64,000 nt of DNA from Cycas panzhihuaensis (GCA_023213395.1 CM041465.1:200577741-200641740); one strand, 5' to 3'. Positions 35,846-48,935 are shown, counted from the first letter of the stretch. The notes: a model not told the origin generated them from the sequence alone. Numbers and translations: made by a program.

Positions 35846-35985
35846 TGTTGGCTCTAATAGCACTACCTTAGGATATAGGAATGTAGAAGTTATTAACTAT
35901 GAAAATAGATTGAATAAGGACTTATAATAAATAATGGAGGTGGGCAAAAAATGGATAAATGAGTAATAATATGATGAAATATGTA
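35846..35985 (-). repeat. Split LTR, first piece
   Basis: TGTTGGCTCTAATAGCACTACC and onward matches 50875-51018 ('ggatatagg', 'aatgtagaag', 'gaaatatgta'). The match stops near 35985, where the plus-strand element begins, and continues at 44785. Confidence 0.85.
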
Positions 35986-36180
35986 CACAGGACCAAGATT
36001 CATGGGCTAGATGAAGTTGATAAAGATACAAATGATGAAGATGAGATCTACATATAGGTGATGAAGCCACATACAAATGAGATAAAGCTACATGATAAAA
36101 TAGATATAGATACATGTTATAGGTTTTAGTAGAAGAGATGAAGATGCCAAGATTTAAAGACATTAAATATTAGGAGGGAA

Positions 36181-36506
36181 TATTGGAATATACGATTTAT
36201 TCATATGTATAATGTTTAATATTAATGTAATAGACATGTACATAAAACCCACTCCCCAGATACATTGAGATATATGATATGTATATATATTCATGTTGAT
36301 ATACAACTAGATGATGAAATGTCTCAATGGAAATAATAGGCTACTTAGGATTCTTATTACTACATGCTTTTATTTCTATTATTGATATTCTTTCATATGC
36401 ATACATATCCTCATGAGATAATTAAGTCATTATATATGTATGTTATATTCTACTACATAAATAATCTATATTCAAATTTGTATTAGGTAAATTTATATTT
36501 CTAATA
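36181..36506 (+). repeat. First LTR of the plus-strand element
   Basis: Starts TATTGGAATATACG (TG to TA) and ends TTTCTAATA (CA to TA). It lacks about 165 bases found in the middle of the second LTR. Confidence 0.88.
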
Positions 36507-36519
36507 TGGTATCAAAGCC
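36507..36519 (+). other. Primer-binding site
   Basis: TGGTATCAAAGCC directly after the LTR, one G-to-A change from the usual TGGTATCAGAGCC. Confidence 0.88.
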
Positions 36520-38762
36520 ATGATGAATTAAAAGATTTTGGGTAGTAAGAAGATAGCATATGTGAGTTAGATTAATGAGTCTATATGCTAATTACAGAAT
36601 AGTTATAGAGCTAATACATGAGCTAGTACAAGAGCCAGTTATGAGGTGAATATAATAAGCCAAAAATCTAAATATTATAGTTATGTTAATGATATGTAAT
36701 TGAGTTTCAAAAGCCAATTGAAGATAAAAGAGATGAATGAAAGCCACATATAAAGAAGAAGAAATTCATATACAACATACAAAAGTTGCATGAGATATAC
36801 ACAAAAGTAATGGTATGTTAATTTGAATTTTGTGTGGATAATTATATTTAGCATATTAGTACCATATTCTTAAGAGTATGTAAATACAATATTGCATCCA
36901 CTATATATAATAAGAAAATACTATAATTCATTAGTGAAGGTTTTTATAAGTGTCCTCTTAAAGTTGGATTCACTGCCATTGATGAAACATTGCGGAGGCT
37001 ATTACAAGTGTCTTATAATAGAGATTCACTACCAAAATAAAGCTAATATCCCATCAATGAAATAAAAAATAGGCAATAAGCCTGTACATTATGATGAGCA
37101 ATAAACTAAGATAGGTATGAGGTATTAAATGTGGCATGTTGAGTTAATTATTATGGCATTATGAAACATATAAAATCATGTGATATTTATGAGTGGAATA
37201 AATGAGAGCATGATTATGGAAAAGAGATATGACATTATGAGGGCATCACTATAAATGGTTTGATGAGAAAAAAATATAAAGGCATGATAAAATCTTATGT
37301 TGGTATGAGATGAGGATATTATTATTATAAATGGCATGAGAATATTAATGTAACATGTGGTAATTGTTATAATATATATGATGGTTTTTGACATTGATTG
37401 GTTTAATGGGTAAGAAATAAAGGTTATGGTGATAAATATGTATTTGCAAACTAGGGTTTTATCGATATCAAAATATATGGCTTCATGGTATACACTTATC
37501 ACTCACTAAGTGCCTCTAGTCTTTGTCATGAACCCTATTTTCCTAAATATGTGAAACACTCATTAGAAGAGGAGGAGATTCTTATTCATATACCCAAGCA
37601 CCTATTAAAAATTTGAGCAATGAATGTCCATAGGGAGAACCATGGAGTTCACATACCATGAGCCATAAATAAAGAATCATTTATAAGGAGATGTGGTGAG
37701 CTATGTGCCAATGAAAACTAAGACAAATAAGTATAAGATGTTGCTAATATAAGATAGCTCTTAATCACATATTGCCATAGGAAGGACCAATCAATCCATA
37801 ACCTCCATGGAGATCTATTCACATGTTGGTAGCCCACAATAAGATAAAACTCTCTACACATGTAAGTCAACCAAATGTAAACATAAGAAATTTGAGCACA
37901 CCAAAATATAGATGAAGATTACAAATGATAATGGTGAGACACCCACAAAGGTACCCAAGAAAACTATAGTTGGATAAACTATAGCACATACAGAATGGAA
38001 AAGAATAAAGGAATGAAAACACCCCAATTGTAACTCACAACACATGGAAAGAGGAGATAATAATCTTTAATGCATAATCATCTACCTAAGAATACACTCA
38101 TGCCTATAAACATAGGTTAACACACCAACTATTTAACATAGCCATGCCTTGGTGAAACCCTAAATATCAGTTGACACACCAAATAAAATAGAGGAATTGC
38201 CCTCATTTTGTAAAGGATTTATAAGAGAAATTTTGCCCATAGATACAAAGATTTTTTATAGAGAAATTTTTGATTTACTAAAAAAAAATTATAAAGTCTT
38301 TAAAAAATTAAATTATATTTGATAACTTTTTAAAAGTTTGGTAGCCCCCTAGTAATTTAGCAAGTAGTTATATGGAGCCCTCATATGACCAAAGGTTAAT
38401 CATTTAAGGGGCAGATTCCAAATTTGATTAAACCAAATTGATTTTTTTTTAATAAATTCAAAACTTATAAGTTAAATTAAAATTTATTTTAAAATATAAA
38501 ATCATATTTGTTAAGGATCATATAAATTTAAAGACATATTAGTATATTTTTCACCATAATTTCTCACTAGAATGTTAGAATTAGATGTCACTAGCTACAT
38601 TAAAAAGGGAAATTTGAGATAGTCAAAATGAGTGGTCACCAGACATATTTCAGATAGTAAATGATAGAGATATTAATAGGTAAAGTTAAATAAAATACTC
38701 TTAATCTCATAAAAGATGAATTTTATGACCTTTAAAGAAAATGATATTTTGATATTTTTTAT
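36520..38762 (+). other. Interior of the plus-strand element, no genes seen
   Basis: Both strands are full of stops. The minus-strand frame 37502-37176 and the frame 38045-37854 have no recognisable motif and match nothing expected. I see only unstructured AT-rich sequence. Confidence 0.45.
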
Positions 38763-39079
38763 TGGAATATGTTAATATATTGATTAATATAAAGTGGGCC
38801 TATTCATGTGCCTAAAATGTTGGTGAAATATTCTTGATATTGGTGAGCTAAAGAATGTAATTCCTATTATTTATGACGCTTTAGACCTATAAATATAGAT
38901 CAAAGTCCATCTTTATGTAATATGACATTTGTCAAAAATGTCATATAATATTATTTGGTGGGTTTTCACCTATAAGGATATCCCACAATAATCTAGTATC
39001 CTGTGTGTATGATTTTTATTGTGATCTACTTGATGTAAAAGATTCTATTAACCTTTGCTTTCATTTATAGTTCTTAGCA
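38763..39079 (+). repeat. 5' LTR of the small copia element
   Basis: Starts TGGAATATGTTAATAT and ends TTCTTAGCA, abutting the primer-binding site. Confidence 0.88.
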
Positions 39080-39091
39080 TGGTATCAGAGC
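39080..39091 (+). other. Primer-binding site of the small copia element
   Basis: TGGTATCAGAGC, an exact consensus match, with no spacer after the LTR. Confidence 0.92.
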
Positions 39092-40094
39092 TTGTAGGTC
39101 ATGCACAAGCAAAGCATCATTGTCATATAGTCTAATTGTTGGTGCCAGGTCATGTTGTCTTACCCTGAGTAGATTGGCATGTCAATGACCCTATAAAATA
39201 ACCACAGAGGTGTAAATGGTTGTTGGAGGATCCCAAAAGCCTTTTGTCTTTGTTTGCAAGTATTCTAAGTTCTATGGATGTGTGCAGTTGAGTTTACAAC
39301 CCTAGTTACTTCATTGCCAACCATGGGAGCCACCCTGTTTGAACCTATTGAAGGTGTCAAATCCTTGTTTAAAAGTACCACTGAGTTTATAAAGCTCTGA
39401 AGGTGTTTATTATCTAGTTTTAAAGGTGTTTTAAGCTACTTATATGTTGAGTGAAGTCGCACACCCTATTTCAAATATTTGCTAGCCCTCTGTTACTAGT
39501 GGGATAGTGTAGAACCCATGTGAGGCCAATTGTAGTGTTGTGAAATGATAACATAGTAATAAATTAAAGGTATGCTTATATATTATATAGTTTTACAATA
39601 TATTAATCACCTAGTTTATATTTTAGGGTTTGATTGAATATATTTAGTCACCCATTTTTATATACTATAGTTTGCATTGATTATATAGTCGCCCATGATG
39701 ATATTTATAAAGCTACATATATATTTCCCCCATTTGAGTGCTACATGTATGATGTTTTTTGTCTCTAGCTTTGATATATATTTTTTTTCTATTAATATAC
39801 TTTAGCCTATATGTATTATTTAATCGCCCTTGTGTTACTATGCTCTGCATGATAGTTGAAATTTCCTGTACACAGACTACATATATATTTGATACCCTAC
39901 ATATTTACCGTGATAATATATATCATATGATATATTTTAATTTTATAGTCATCCATTTTAATATATTCAAGGGTGTGATAAATTCAAAATTTACCTGTAT
40001 TGACTATGTTGAAGTTATTGCAGATTTTTGTAATGTTTGCCTATCATTATGTTAGAGCCATACGATAAAATTCATCTTGTCCATATTATTTATA

Positions 40095-40158
40095 TGCTGT
40101 ATATATATATACATATATACATACATATATATATATATATATATAGATATATGCATAT

Positions 40159-40227
<69 letters not shown>

Positions 40228-40272
40228 CACACACATATATATATATATACACATATATATATATATATATAT
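40095..40272. repeat. Compound (TA)n/(CA)n microsatellite
   Basis: Long runs of TA broken by ACATAC and a (CA)9 tract at about 40159-40177. The open frames across it, in several frames and both strands, translate to Tyr/Ile/His repeats and are artefacts. Confidence 0.95.
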
Positions 40273-42059
40273 GTAATCACTTTTTTACATATGGTTGTTG
40301 ATTATTATATATCATTTGATAAAGTCACCATTTTTTAAATTGCCCTTTTATATATATATATTTTTATTATATATCAAAGTCACTTGGGTCTTTTTTGACG
40401 ATTTAGATAATCTTTGCCATTGATATTTGACTATAGCTGCCACTTATCATATTCAAAATCACTTATATATTGATATTTTAAAGTGATTTTGATTTCTTGT
40501 AATATTGCCAATGTTATAATATCATTGTACATTGTTATTTACCTTTGATATATTTTAACATTATGTTTCCACATTAAAGCTTTATTGAAACCTTTGTTTA
40601 ATAAAGTTGCCTTTGCAAAGGATGGATTTATATAAAGTTTCATTTACATATTTGATGATAACATGAGGCATATATATTGTGACTTGATGGTGATTCAATG
40701 GTAATATGAGACATTAAATTTAAGGTGAAGAGAGTGTATGAAGCATGCTTTATTAATGGGTGAAGATATCGATATGAGATGATGAGGTACTTATTACATA
40801 TGTGTTACATGGAAAGTTAATTGGGCGAGTTTATAGGCAAGAAGGAAGAGGTCAAAGAAGTGAAGTATCACTAGTTGACTATATAGGATGAGTGTTAGGT
40901 GAGAAATAGGCAAAGAAGGGCAAGTTAATTGAGATACCTTAGTTGAAAGTGAAGCAAACTCTATTACTATTGGTTAGTGTGGCATAGATCATTACAAAAT
41001 GTTCATATATATGTGTGTGTATATACATGTGTGTGTGTATGTATGATTTATTTAAAAGTGAAATGGTGTATTTTATTCATGGATTATAGTTGAGTTCTGT
41101 TACATCAAATGTGTATAAGGTGACAAGAAGTTTAGAATTTATTGTTTGTATAAGTGGTTGTCAATTATGTTATATATTGGTTAGATGGAATGATATTAGC
41201 ATGAAGGTTTATGGACTATTTGATATTAGTTCAACATGTATGCATATCTAAACAAGTCTAATATGAAACCAAGATAGAGTGTTTGATGAAAATTTGAAGT
41301 GTGAATGGAAAGGTCTATGACGAGATGCCTTAAAATTCAACTTTTACTTTGTTATGGTATGAAATAAGAGATAGTTATCTTGTGTACCCCTCTTAGGTTG
41401 CATTGCAGTTGTAGTATCATGATATAAATGGTGAGGTTGGTGTATGTTATGGTTTGTCTCCCATAGATTTATGCTAGAAGCTATAAGAAATAGGTATGAG
41501 GCCTCTTCTAAAGCTATTCATGGCATATTCTTCTTGTGTTATATTTTGGACTGGACAAAAGCCTTCCATTTATTTCTTTTGGTGTATTAGAGTGCATACA
41601 TCTTAGCCAAAGATAACCATAGTAGGATTGCAAGAATTTAAAGTGTTTGGGGTTTAAACAAAACTTATAAATAGTGTGATTTACAGGAGAATATATTTTG
41701 ATTAATCTAGATTATCAAATAAAGAGTTTTGATGTATCATGTTGAGTGTCATTTTATTATAGGTTTTATCCTTCATTGCTTCACTTTTTTGAGCTATTAT
41801 TTAGTAGGTGTAGAGGTTTCATTACTTAACATTATGCTTAATATGGAAGCAAGACCTAGTGGAAGATTGATGATGAGGAGCCATTACTTGAAGAGACATA
41901 TATTATAACCCCATATTCCATTAATGGTTGAAGACCTAATAGATGATTGAAGACCATGGATCAGCATGCTAGTTAAAGGTTTTGATAGACAGCAATATTC
42001 TAATGAGTGAAGATTTGTAATGGAGAGTTGCATTGATACAAAGTGATATATGTGGGATT

Positions 42060-42580
42060 TGGATTCCTTTCCTCCCTTAAAAACTTGGTCAGTTTATAAG
42101 TTGGAAAAACTTATTACATAGGAGATTTCATGCAAAAGAAAGATTTAGGTATAAGGAGACATTTGCACTAGTATTTATTTTACTTTTGATCTGTTTGATC
42201 TTTACTTAATAGCTTTAGATAGGTGGGTATCATATCAAATGAATAAGATATTAGCATCCTTAATGGAGACTTGAAGAGGAGATTCACATGGCTCAAGTGG
42301 CTCAACCTCTTGGTTTAGCCAAAAGAATATGATTGAGTTATATAGATAAAGTGTGAGGTGTAAAGAGAGAGCTACATGGTTATACTAACTATTATAGTTA
42401 CATCCAAAAAATCATGTATATATGAGACATAACACCATTACATATGAGAGAAGATCATATTAAAGAAGATATAGGTTGAAATTTGTCCAAGTGGAGATCA
42501 ACTTATAGATATATTCACCAAGCTAAAATTAAAGATCACTGTATTGACATTCATACATATTAGGTAAGGTTGTCCTTGAG
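42060..42580 (+). pseudogene. copia RT and RNase H remnant of the small element
   Basis: Several copia landmarks survive in shifting frames. NTW..xxKLEK-like text is at about 42080. YKETFAL, matching the YxETFAPV motif, is at about 42148. ILNGDLK (FLNGDL) is at about 42250, next to a HMAQ-like word. CPSGDQLIDIFTK, the RNase H end motif PxxDQxADIxTK, is at about 42495-42535. The distance between the RT and RNase H landmarks is several hundred bases too short, so an internal deletion has removed the catalytic YVDD and most of RNase H. Confidence 0.75.
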
Positions 42581-42640
42581 AGGGGATCTATTGCCCAAGG
42601 ATAAACCTTATTACCCCACATTTACATTAAGAGGGGATCT

Positions 42641-42957
42641 TGTAATATGTTAATATATCGATTAATGTAAAGTGGACCTATTTATATGCCTAAAATATTG
42701 GTGGAATATTCTTGATATTGGTGAGATGACAGATGTAATTTCTATTATTTAGGATACTTTAGATCTATAAATATAGATCAAAGTCCATCTTTATATAACA
42801 TGAGATTTGTCAAAAATGTGAAATAATATTATTTGGTATGTTTTCATCCATAAAGGATTCCCACAATAGTCAGGTATCCTATATGCATGATTTCTACTAT
42901 GATCTGATTAATATAAAAGATTCTATTGACCTTTGCTTGTATTTGTATTTTCTAACA
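42641..42957 (+). repeat. 3' LTR of the small copia element
   Basis: Starts TGTAATATGTTAATAT right after the purine tract and ends TTTCTAACA. Confidence 0.88.
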
Positions 42958-44290
42958 TTTTCAAAGTGTCTTGAAATGATGATGATGTTATTTTTTAAAG
43001 ATGAAAAAAAAAAAAGGAAGTTTTATTTAATAATGAATAATATAATACTCATTTATGATATTTGAAGATACAAAATAGATGAAAAGCATATGAAGTGGGA
43101 TATATTTATTAAAATATTAATATAATATTAATTTCAAATATTCTTAAAATCGTGGATATGTAAATCCCCCATGAAAATTTCTATAATTAGTTTAGTAGTG
43201 TAGAACACTAGACAAATGACAAATCACCTAATTTATTTGAATAAATGAATGATTAATAGATACTTGTTTGATAAAAATGACATCACCTAATCTTGTTAAA
43301 GGGAACATTTTGATTGTTTGATGCTGGAGAGATAAGTAGATTAAAAATTCTACCTATTTATTAGACAAGGAGAAAAGTCTCATATGTTTGTTTAATTAGC
43401 ATACTAAATTAGCTCTTGATTTTATCTAACCAATAATTAGTTATTGAGGTTATATAATTAAAAATAGATAAGTGTTTATTAGTGAGAAATCTAACTAGCC
43501 ATGTGTGATAAGATATATAAAAATATATATTTATATTGCCTTATTATATCTAACTTACTGCCTTAGCCAAATAGTTCAACTTGTTCCTAGAGTTAGTATG
43601 TTATGGATGTTTGTTTCTTAATAATGATTAATTAATAGTTGCTAAAAGAAATCTACAAAAGTATATAAGTGAAGAAACACATAAATAATCTTATATATAA
43701 GAGGCAAGTAAAGGTTTCATAAGCTACTCTTGTACAATGCACTAGATTGTATTATTTTAACTTGTATGGAACCGATAAGATTATGCTACTCTTATAACCA
43801 ATATTTTGAAAGCTAATGAACCATATATCTAAAATAATTACCTAGAGAACTAATGATTAAATAGGCTAGTCACCCATATATTTTAATAGATGGTTATTAT
43901 TTTATATGGGTCTAATAATCAATTTATTTATTATTAGTTGGTTCAATACCTACTTCATAGAAGTTTGAAGATAATAGCTTTACATGTGAAGATATAAAAA
44001 TGTTTATGAAAACACTTCATATATTGGTTGATATTGATAGATGATGATGATTTGTATTTATAGGTTGGTTATTCATAGCTAGTCAGTGAGGTACATAAAT
44101 GACTACATATAGGTATGATATAAGTTTATTATAGGTATTACTAATTAATTCTTGTAATAGATAATTATAATGGATGATAGATTATAGGTTATAAGTAATG
44201 ACGTAGATATAGATATATGTATAGGTTATAATTTCTAATAAAAGATATGAAAGATACTAAGATTTGAAGATATTAAATAATAAGGGGGAA
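42958..44290 (+). other. 3' interior of the plus-strand element
   Basis: No coding region is seen. Its last 180 bases, ending AAGATATTAAATAATAAGGGGGAA, match 35990-36180. Confidence 0.5.
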
Positions 44291-44784
44291 TGTTAGAATA
44301 TGTGATCTATTCAAATATGTAATATTCAATGTTAATGTAATGGATATATACATACAAACCCACATATAAAACCTACTTACTAGACATATTGAGATATGTG
44401 ACATGCATGTATATTCATACTAATATGATATTAAATGATGAAATGACTCAAACAAAATAATAGGCTACTCATGAGATGACTATTGATATAAATATATGCA
44501 CACACCATTTAAGAACTTGAAAGAAAAAGATCTAAGACCTAGAGAAGTATTCATTCTAATCTAAGAGGACCTTCCAACTCTACCTTCTTCACGGTTTTTC
44601 TCACTAATTGATGTATATTTTTATTTCTAGTATTGATGTATGTTTTTATTTCTATTATTAATATTCCTTTATATATGTACATATCCTCATGAGATAATTT
44701 AGTCATTATATATACGTATTATATTCTACTATGTAAATACTCTAAATTATAATTTAGTATTAAAGTAAATTTACATTTCTAACA
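44291..44784 (+). repeat. Second LTR of the plus-strand element
   Basis: Starts TGTTAGAATATGTG and ends TTTCTAACA, directly followed by the second piece of the split minus-strand LTR. Confidence 0.88.
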
Positions 44785-44849
44785 AGTATAATACAGATAG
44801 GATATGTAGAAGAATAATTAAATTTTATCTTATTAAAAGAATTATATAT

Positions 44850-44938
<89 letters not shown>

Positions 44939-45108
44939 AAATATTTCATCTTATATGAATAACACCTAAGGTTAACTTTTGTGTGTTAATACACTTTCTA
45001 AGTTGCATATATGTTTAGGTGATTATAGTATAATATTTATAAAATATTGAGAAAGTAAGAATTAGGTTAGAAATAATATCAAATATAATTAGATATTACT
45101 ATCCAACA
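44785..45108 (-). repeat. Split LTR, second piece, with expanded (TA)n
   Basis: AGTATAATACAGATAGG onward matches 51019-51260 ('aggttaac', 'gtgtgttaatacactt', 'agatattac'). The right LTR has a short 'tatatacatatttata' where this copy has a TA run of about 80 bases (44852-44932). It ends ATCCAACA, followed by a polypurine-tract complement. Confidence 0.85.
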
Positions 45109-45219
45109 TTCCCTCCTCATAATATGTAATTATATAATATAAAATATCATATCAAATTATAAATTACTCTTTTAACTTTTTGTTGGATTACAAACTATTT
45201 TATTAAATATGAAATATTA

Positions 45220-45600
45220 TTGATGTCCATATGAAGGATGCTCCATCTACTAGATCACATGGGTAAATAATCATTATGATTGATAGTTTGTTAGGTAACT
45301 CCATTAGGTACATAGTTCTATTAGCATTATATCATCATCACTTTGAGAACATGTTGTCCTATGTAGCTTAATGAGTAAGCTAAAAAAGAAGTATAAGAGT
45401 AGTTATAGAAATGCGTCCCACTTATTATGAAATGGGATTATGATAAATTTTTTTGTAACTATTAGTTAGAAATATAGCATTATTAGTAATAATAGTTTAA
45501 TATCTTAAGTCATTAGCATCTATGGTTAATATTATAATGAAAAGGGCCTTCTTGGTATTACACATGAGTATTATGGCCTCTCAAATTACCTCTATAGGAT
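45220..45600. repeat. Dispersed repeat family, copy 3
   Basis: Blocks 'gtccatatgaagg', 'tccatctactagatcacatgggtaa', 'gtcctatgtag' and 'attatggcctc' are shared with copies 1 and 2. It lies just inside the left LTR of its element, as in copy 2. Confidence 0.75.
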
Positions 45601-46089
45601 ATAAATATCTAATGATATAACTTACATTGAAGTAAATATGACAAAGAAAGGATGTATCTTAATATAATAAAATTAACTCTCTCTTAATGATGAATTTGAT
45701 AATTTTAAATATAAAATAGGATTCTCTAGAGCTTATGGGATAAATTTATATGTTTCTCCTTATTTGGGGTTACATGACATTAATACAATTATTTGGAATC
45801 AATAGAAACAAATAAATATGCTTAAAAATTAAAAAAACTAAAAGGTAAAACTCATTTTAAATATATTTTGATTTCAAACTAATTTTTCTATAATAAATTA
45901 GATCTAATATGCTTCATGTGACTTGCCATTATGAAGGGAACTAAATTAGGATTCTAGTGCATTTTTATATTTGAAAATAAACTTTCCAAACTTAAGTTAT
46001 AAAGAAAAATATGAATTCATGTCCTTAAAAAATAAGGGAGATAAAAAATTAGGAGCTTAACCCATTTCATATAAGGTTGTTATTTACAT

Positions 46090-48935
46090 TTAAAATAGGG
46101 AGGGATAAGGCTCTAGGGCCAGATGGTTTCCCACCTGGCTTCTTTCAGGAATATTGGGACATTATCAAGGATGATTTAATGCTAGCACTAAATGAATTTT
46201 TTCATAGGAAGACAATATTGAAAGAATGGAAGGCCACCTTTTTGGTTTTGATTCTGAAGAAGGAGGGAGTGGAAGCGATGGAAGATTTTAGACCAATAAG
46301 CCTATGCAATGTAAAATACAAAATTCTGGCTAAGGTGCTAGTGAATCATCTTAAAGAGTGCCTTCCAACCATCATCTCTCCAAACTAGGATGGATTTGTT
46401 AAGGGTAGATAAATTACGGATAGAATAATCACAGTCCACAAAATAATTCATTTGACCTTTCACAGTAAAGAGGCAGGTATGATAATAAAAACAGATATGT
46501 CGAAGGCCTATGATCGGGTGGCATGGAATTGTCTATTGGAATGTTTAAAAGCATTCAGTTTTGGAGAGGTTTGGCAGGAATGGATGAGATGTTGTATATC
46601 CAAGGTATCTTTCTCAGTGATTTTAAATGGGAGGTTGACATCCTTCTTTCCTGGCTACAGGGGTCTAAGACAAGGAGATCCCCTCTCACCCTTCCTCTTC
46701 ATAATAATGGCAGAACTATTAGGGAGGGCTACAGTGGAAGCTCAAAGGCTTGGGTGGATATCCAGATTAAAGCCATCATCCAATTTAGATAATATTATCC
46801 ACCACTAGTTTGTTGACGATAATATCTTTTTGAGCAGGGCTTCCCTGGGTGAGCCCCGAGCCTTGAAAGTTAGTCTTCAAGTATATGAGAGGGCTTCTAA
46901 TCAAAAAATTAACTTGGATAAGAGCTTAGTTTTTTTCATCAATACTCCAGAGAGGCTATAGAGAAGGATTGGCAGGGTGTTGGAGATAACCAATAGACCC
47001 TTTCCTGATTCTTACCTGGGGATGCTACTTTTTGTGGGAAAGGTGGTTGAGAACCTCTGGGATCCCATTGTGGGAAGGTTTAACATGGTGGTGGCGAAAG
47101 GGACGCTACTAAGTCAATTTGGGAAAGATTCAACTGATGGTGGCCTCTCTTCAGAGCATTTTAGTATACCAAATGTCCTTATTTAAGATGCCGGGTAAGG
47201 TTATTTCAACCCTTGAAGGCATTATGAAGAGATTCTTATGGTCTAGGGCTGAAGATAAAAATAGATTCCATTTAGTATCTTGGGAGAAGGTATGCAAGCC
47301 TAAGTGGGTAGGAGGACTTAATGTTAGGAGGTTAGGGCTCTTCAATGGAGCCCTTCTTATCAAGACTGGATGGAGGCTAACCAAAGATGTCAGCTCGGTG
47401 TGGGGGAGAATTATAGCTAGGAAGTATTTAAGGGATAAACATTTCCTGAAGGATGAGGAGTGCTGCTCCTTAGGATCCCCCATCTAGAAAGCCATATGGT
47501 CCTCGCATTCTATCTTGCATAGTGGCATGCAATGGAAACTAGAGAATAGAGAAAGTATTAGGTTTTGGGAAGACAAGTGGTGCAACCCTTCTAGGTTAGA
47601 GGAGTTGCTAGATGTTGGTAACCTGAAGAGGGTTTGCAAGGACACTTATGGTATATTAGTTAAGCATTACTGAGAGGGGCAAGGTAAGAATAGGAAATGG
47701 AGATTGTTCAGCGAACTATAAGGCTTTGAGGAAGAGATCCAGAGAGTAAAAGGGGTATTAAAAAACTAATATATCCCTAAACGGGCCTCTCCTGATACAT
47801 TGGTATGGACTTTATCATCATTAGGGTCTTATACAGTTAAAGACGAGTATAACTCATTGATGACAAGAGAAGGTTGGGCTAGGAATGACATGTTGGCATG
47901 GGTATAGAAACTGGGGCTTCTTCCGAAGGTCGCAGCCTTTTGGTGGCTCTACCTTCAAAATAAACTTTTAACAATGGATAACCTTCTGAAGCATGGTTTT
48001 TATTTGGTGAGCAGGTGTGAACTATGCAAGGAGGAAGCTGAGACCTTGGACCACCTCAGTATACATTGTCCCTATTCCATAAGAATTTAGGGTAGTTTTT
48101 AGTCTAGGCTAGGCTTAGAGTGGGTTTCCCCTAAGTCATTAAGAGACCAATGGTTATCATGGTAGCCTCCATTTAAGAGTAAAATGTTGGGTAGATTCTA
48201 GAAGCTGATTCTCCCAGTTGGTACTTCGTACATCTGGAAGGAGTGTAATAAGAGAATTTTTCAAGGTAAAGAGATGGATAATAAAAAATTATTTGTTGAG
48301 ATTAGGAAGGGTATTTTAGAGATGCTTGTCCCCCCATTGGAGGACAGGGTCCAAAAAGGAGAAGAAGACATTCTTGATGACTGGGGTATTGGATACCCAA
48401 AGGGAGGAAGCAAGAAGAGGAGAGCAATTATTTAGATTCCCCCAGAAGTAACCTGGGTAAAAATTAACTTTGATGGAGCTGCTAAAGGCAACACCGGAGA
48501 GGGGGGAGGGGGGGGGGCTGTGCAGGGATCATATGGGGACAGTGAAATGGGCATTCTTAGAGTATTTAGGTATCCAATCAAATCAAAGAGCAGAGGTATG
48601 GGTTATGCAAAGGGCAGTAGCCACGCTGGATAAGGAGGAGGTACAGAAAGTGATCGTAGAAGGCAATTCCTTGTATGTGATTAAATGCTTAAGGGGGGAG
48701 GTGGAGGCAGGTTGGAATAATGATGACATTGTCAGGGATATGCAAGATATTATGAGCTCCAAAATGAGTGTTCAGATCCAGCATACATACAGAGAAGGAA
48801 ATTCGGTGGTGGATTAGTTGGCAAATTGGGCTGTGTTAAACAAAAGTAATAAGGTCTGGAAGGAGGACTTCCCAGAAGAGCTTTTGAGTCTGGTTAGGAT
48901 TGATGCACATAATGAGGGCATAGATAGAGGAGGAT
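46090..48935 (+). pseudogene. LINE ORF2 remnant: RT, zinc domain, RNase H
   Basis: This coded the protein that nicks target DNA and copies the LINE RNA at the site. The frame opens within the RT fingers (KALGPDGFPPGFFQEYW), followed by FRPISLCNVKYKILAKVL, DMSKAYDRVAW, GLRQGDPLSPFLF and the catalytic FVDD at 46809-46820, preceded by TAG at a Gln or His position. One frameshift lies near 47118, where the thumb continues (SLQSILVYQMSLFK). A zinc region CELCKEEAETLDHLSIHC is at about 48019-48072. RNase H starts INFDGAAKGN (about 48458). A G run at 48500-48517 shifts the frame, then QRAEVWVM and VEGNS follow, the last with catalytic Asp changed to Asn. There are fewer than about fifteen stops in all. 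Confidence 0.94.

Larger units (their letters stand above)
38763..42957 (+). mobile_element. Small copia element, heavily decayed
   Basis: LTRs at 38763-39079 and 42641-42957 match along their length, for example 'ttcttgatattggtgag' and 'atagatcaaagtccatcttta'. The first is followed directly by a perfect TGGTATCAGAGC (39080-39091). The second is preceded by AAGAGGGGATCT. Flanks TTTAT and TTTTC do not form a clean target duplication. The coding remnants at 42060-42580 are copia RT and RNase H. Most of gag, protease and integrase is not legible in 39092-42060. Confidence 0.85.
35986..44784 (+). mobile_element. Plus-strand LTR element inserted in the split LTR
   Basis: LTRs at 36181-36506 and 44291-44784, a primer-binding site TGGTATCAAAGCC at 36507-36519 and a purine tract AATAAGGGGGAA before the second LTR. 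Unusually, 35986-36180, left of the first LTR, matches the 3' interior of the element (44110-44290) including its purine tract. The piece therefore reads interior-LTR-interior-LTR, as after recombination between tandem copies. The interior 36520-44290 has no legible coding of its own and contains a nested copia element (38763-42957). Confidence 0.8.

Noticed and set aside
40037-40301. Overlapping open frames on both strands
   Set aside because: They translate the (TA)n/(CA)n microsatellite into Tyr/Ile/His repeats.
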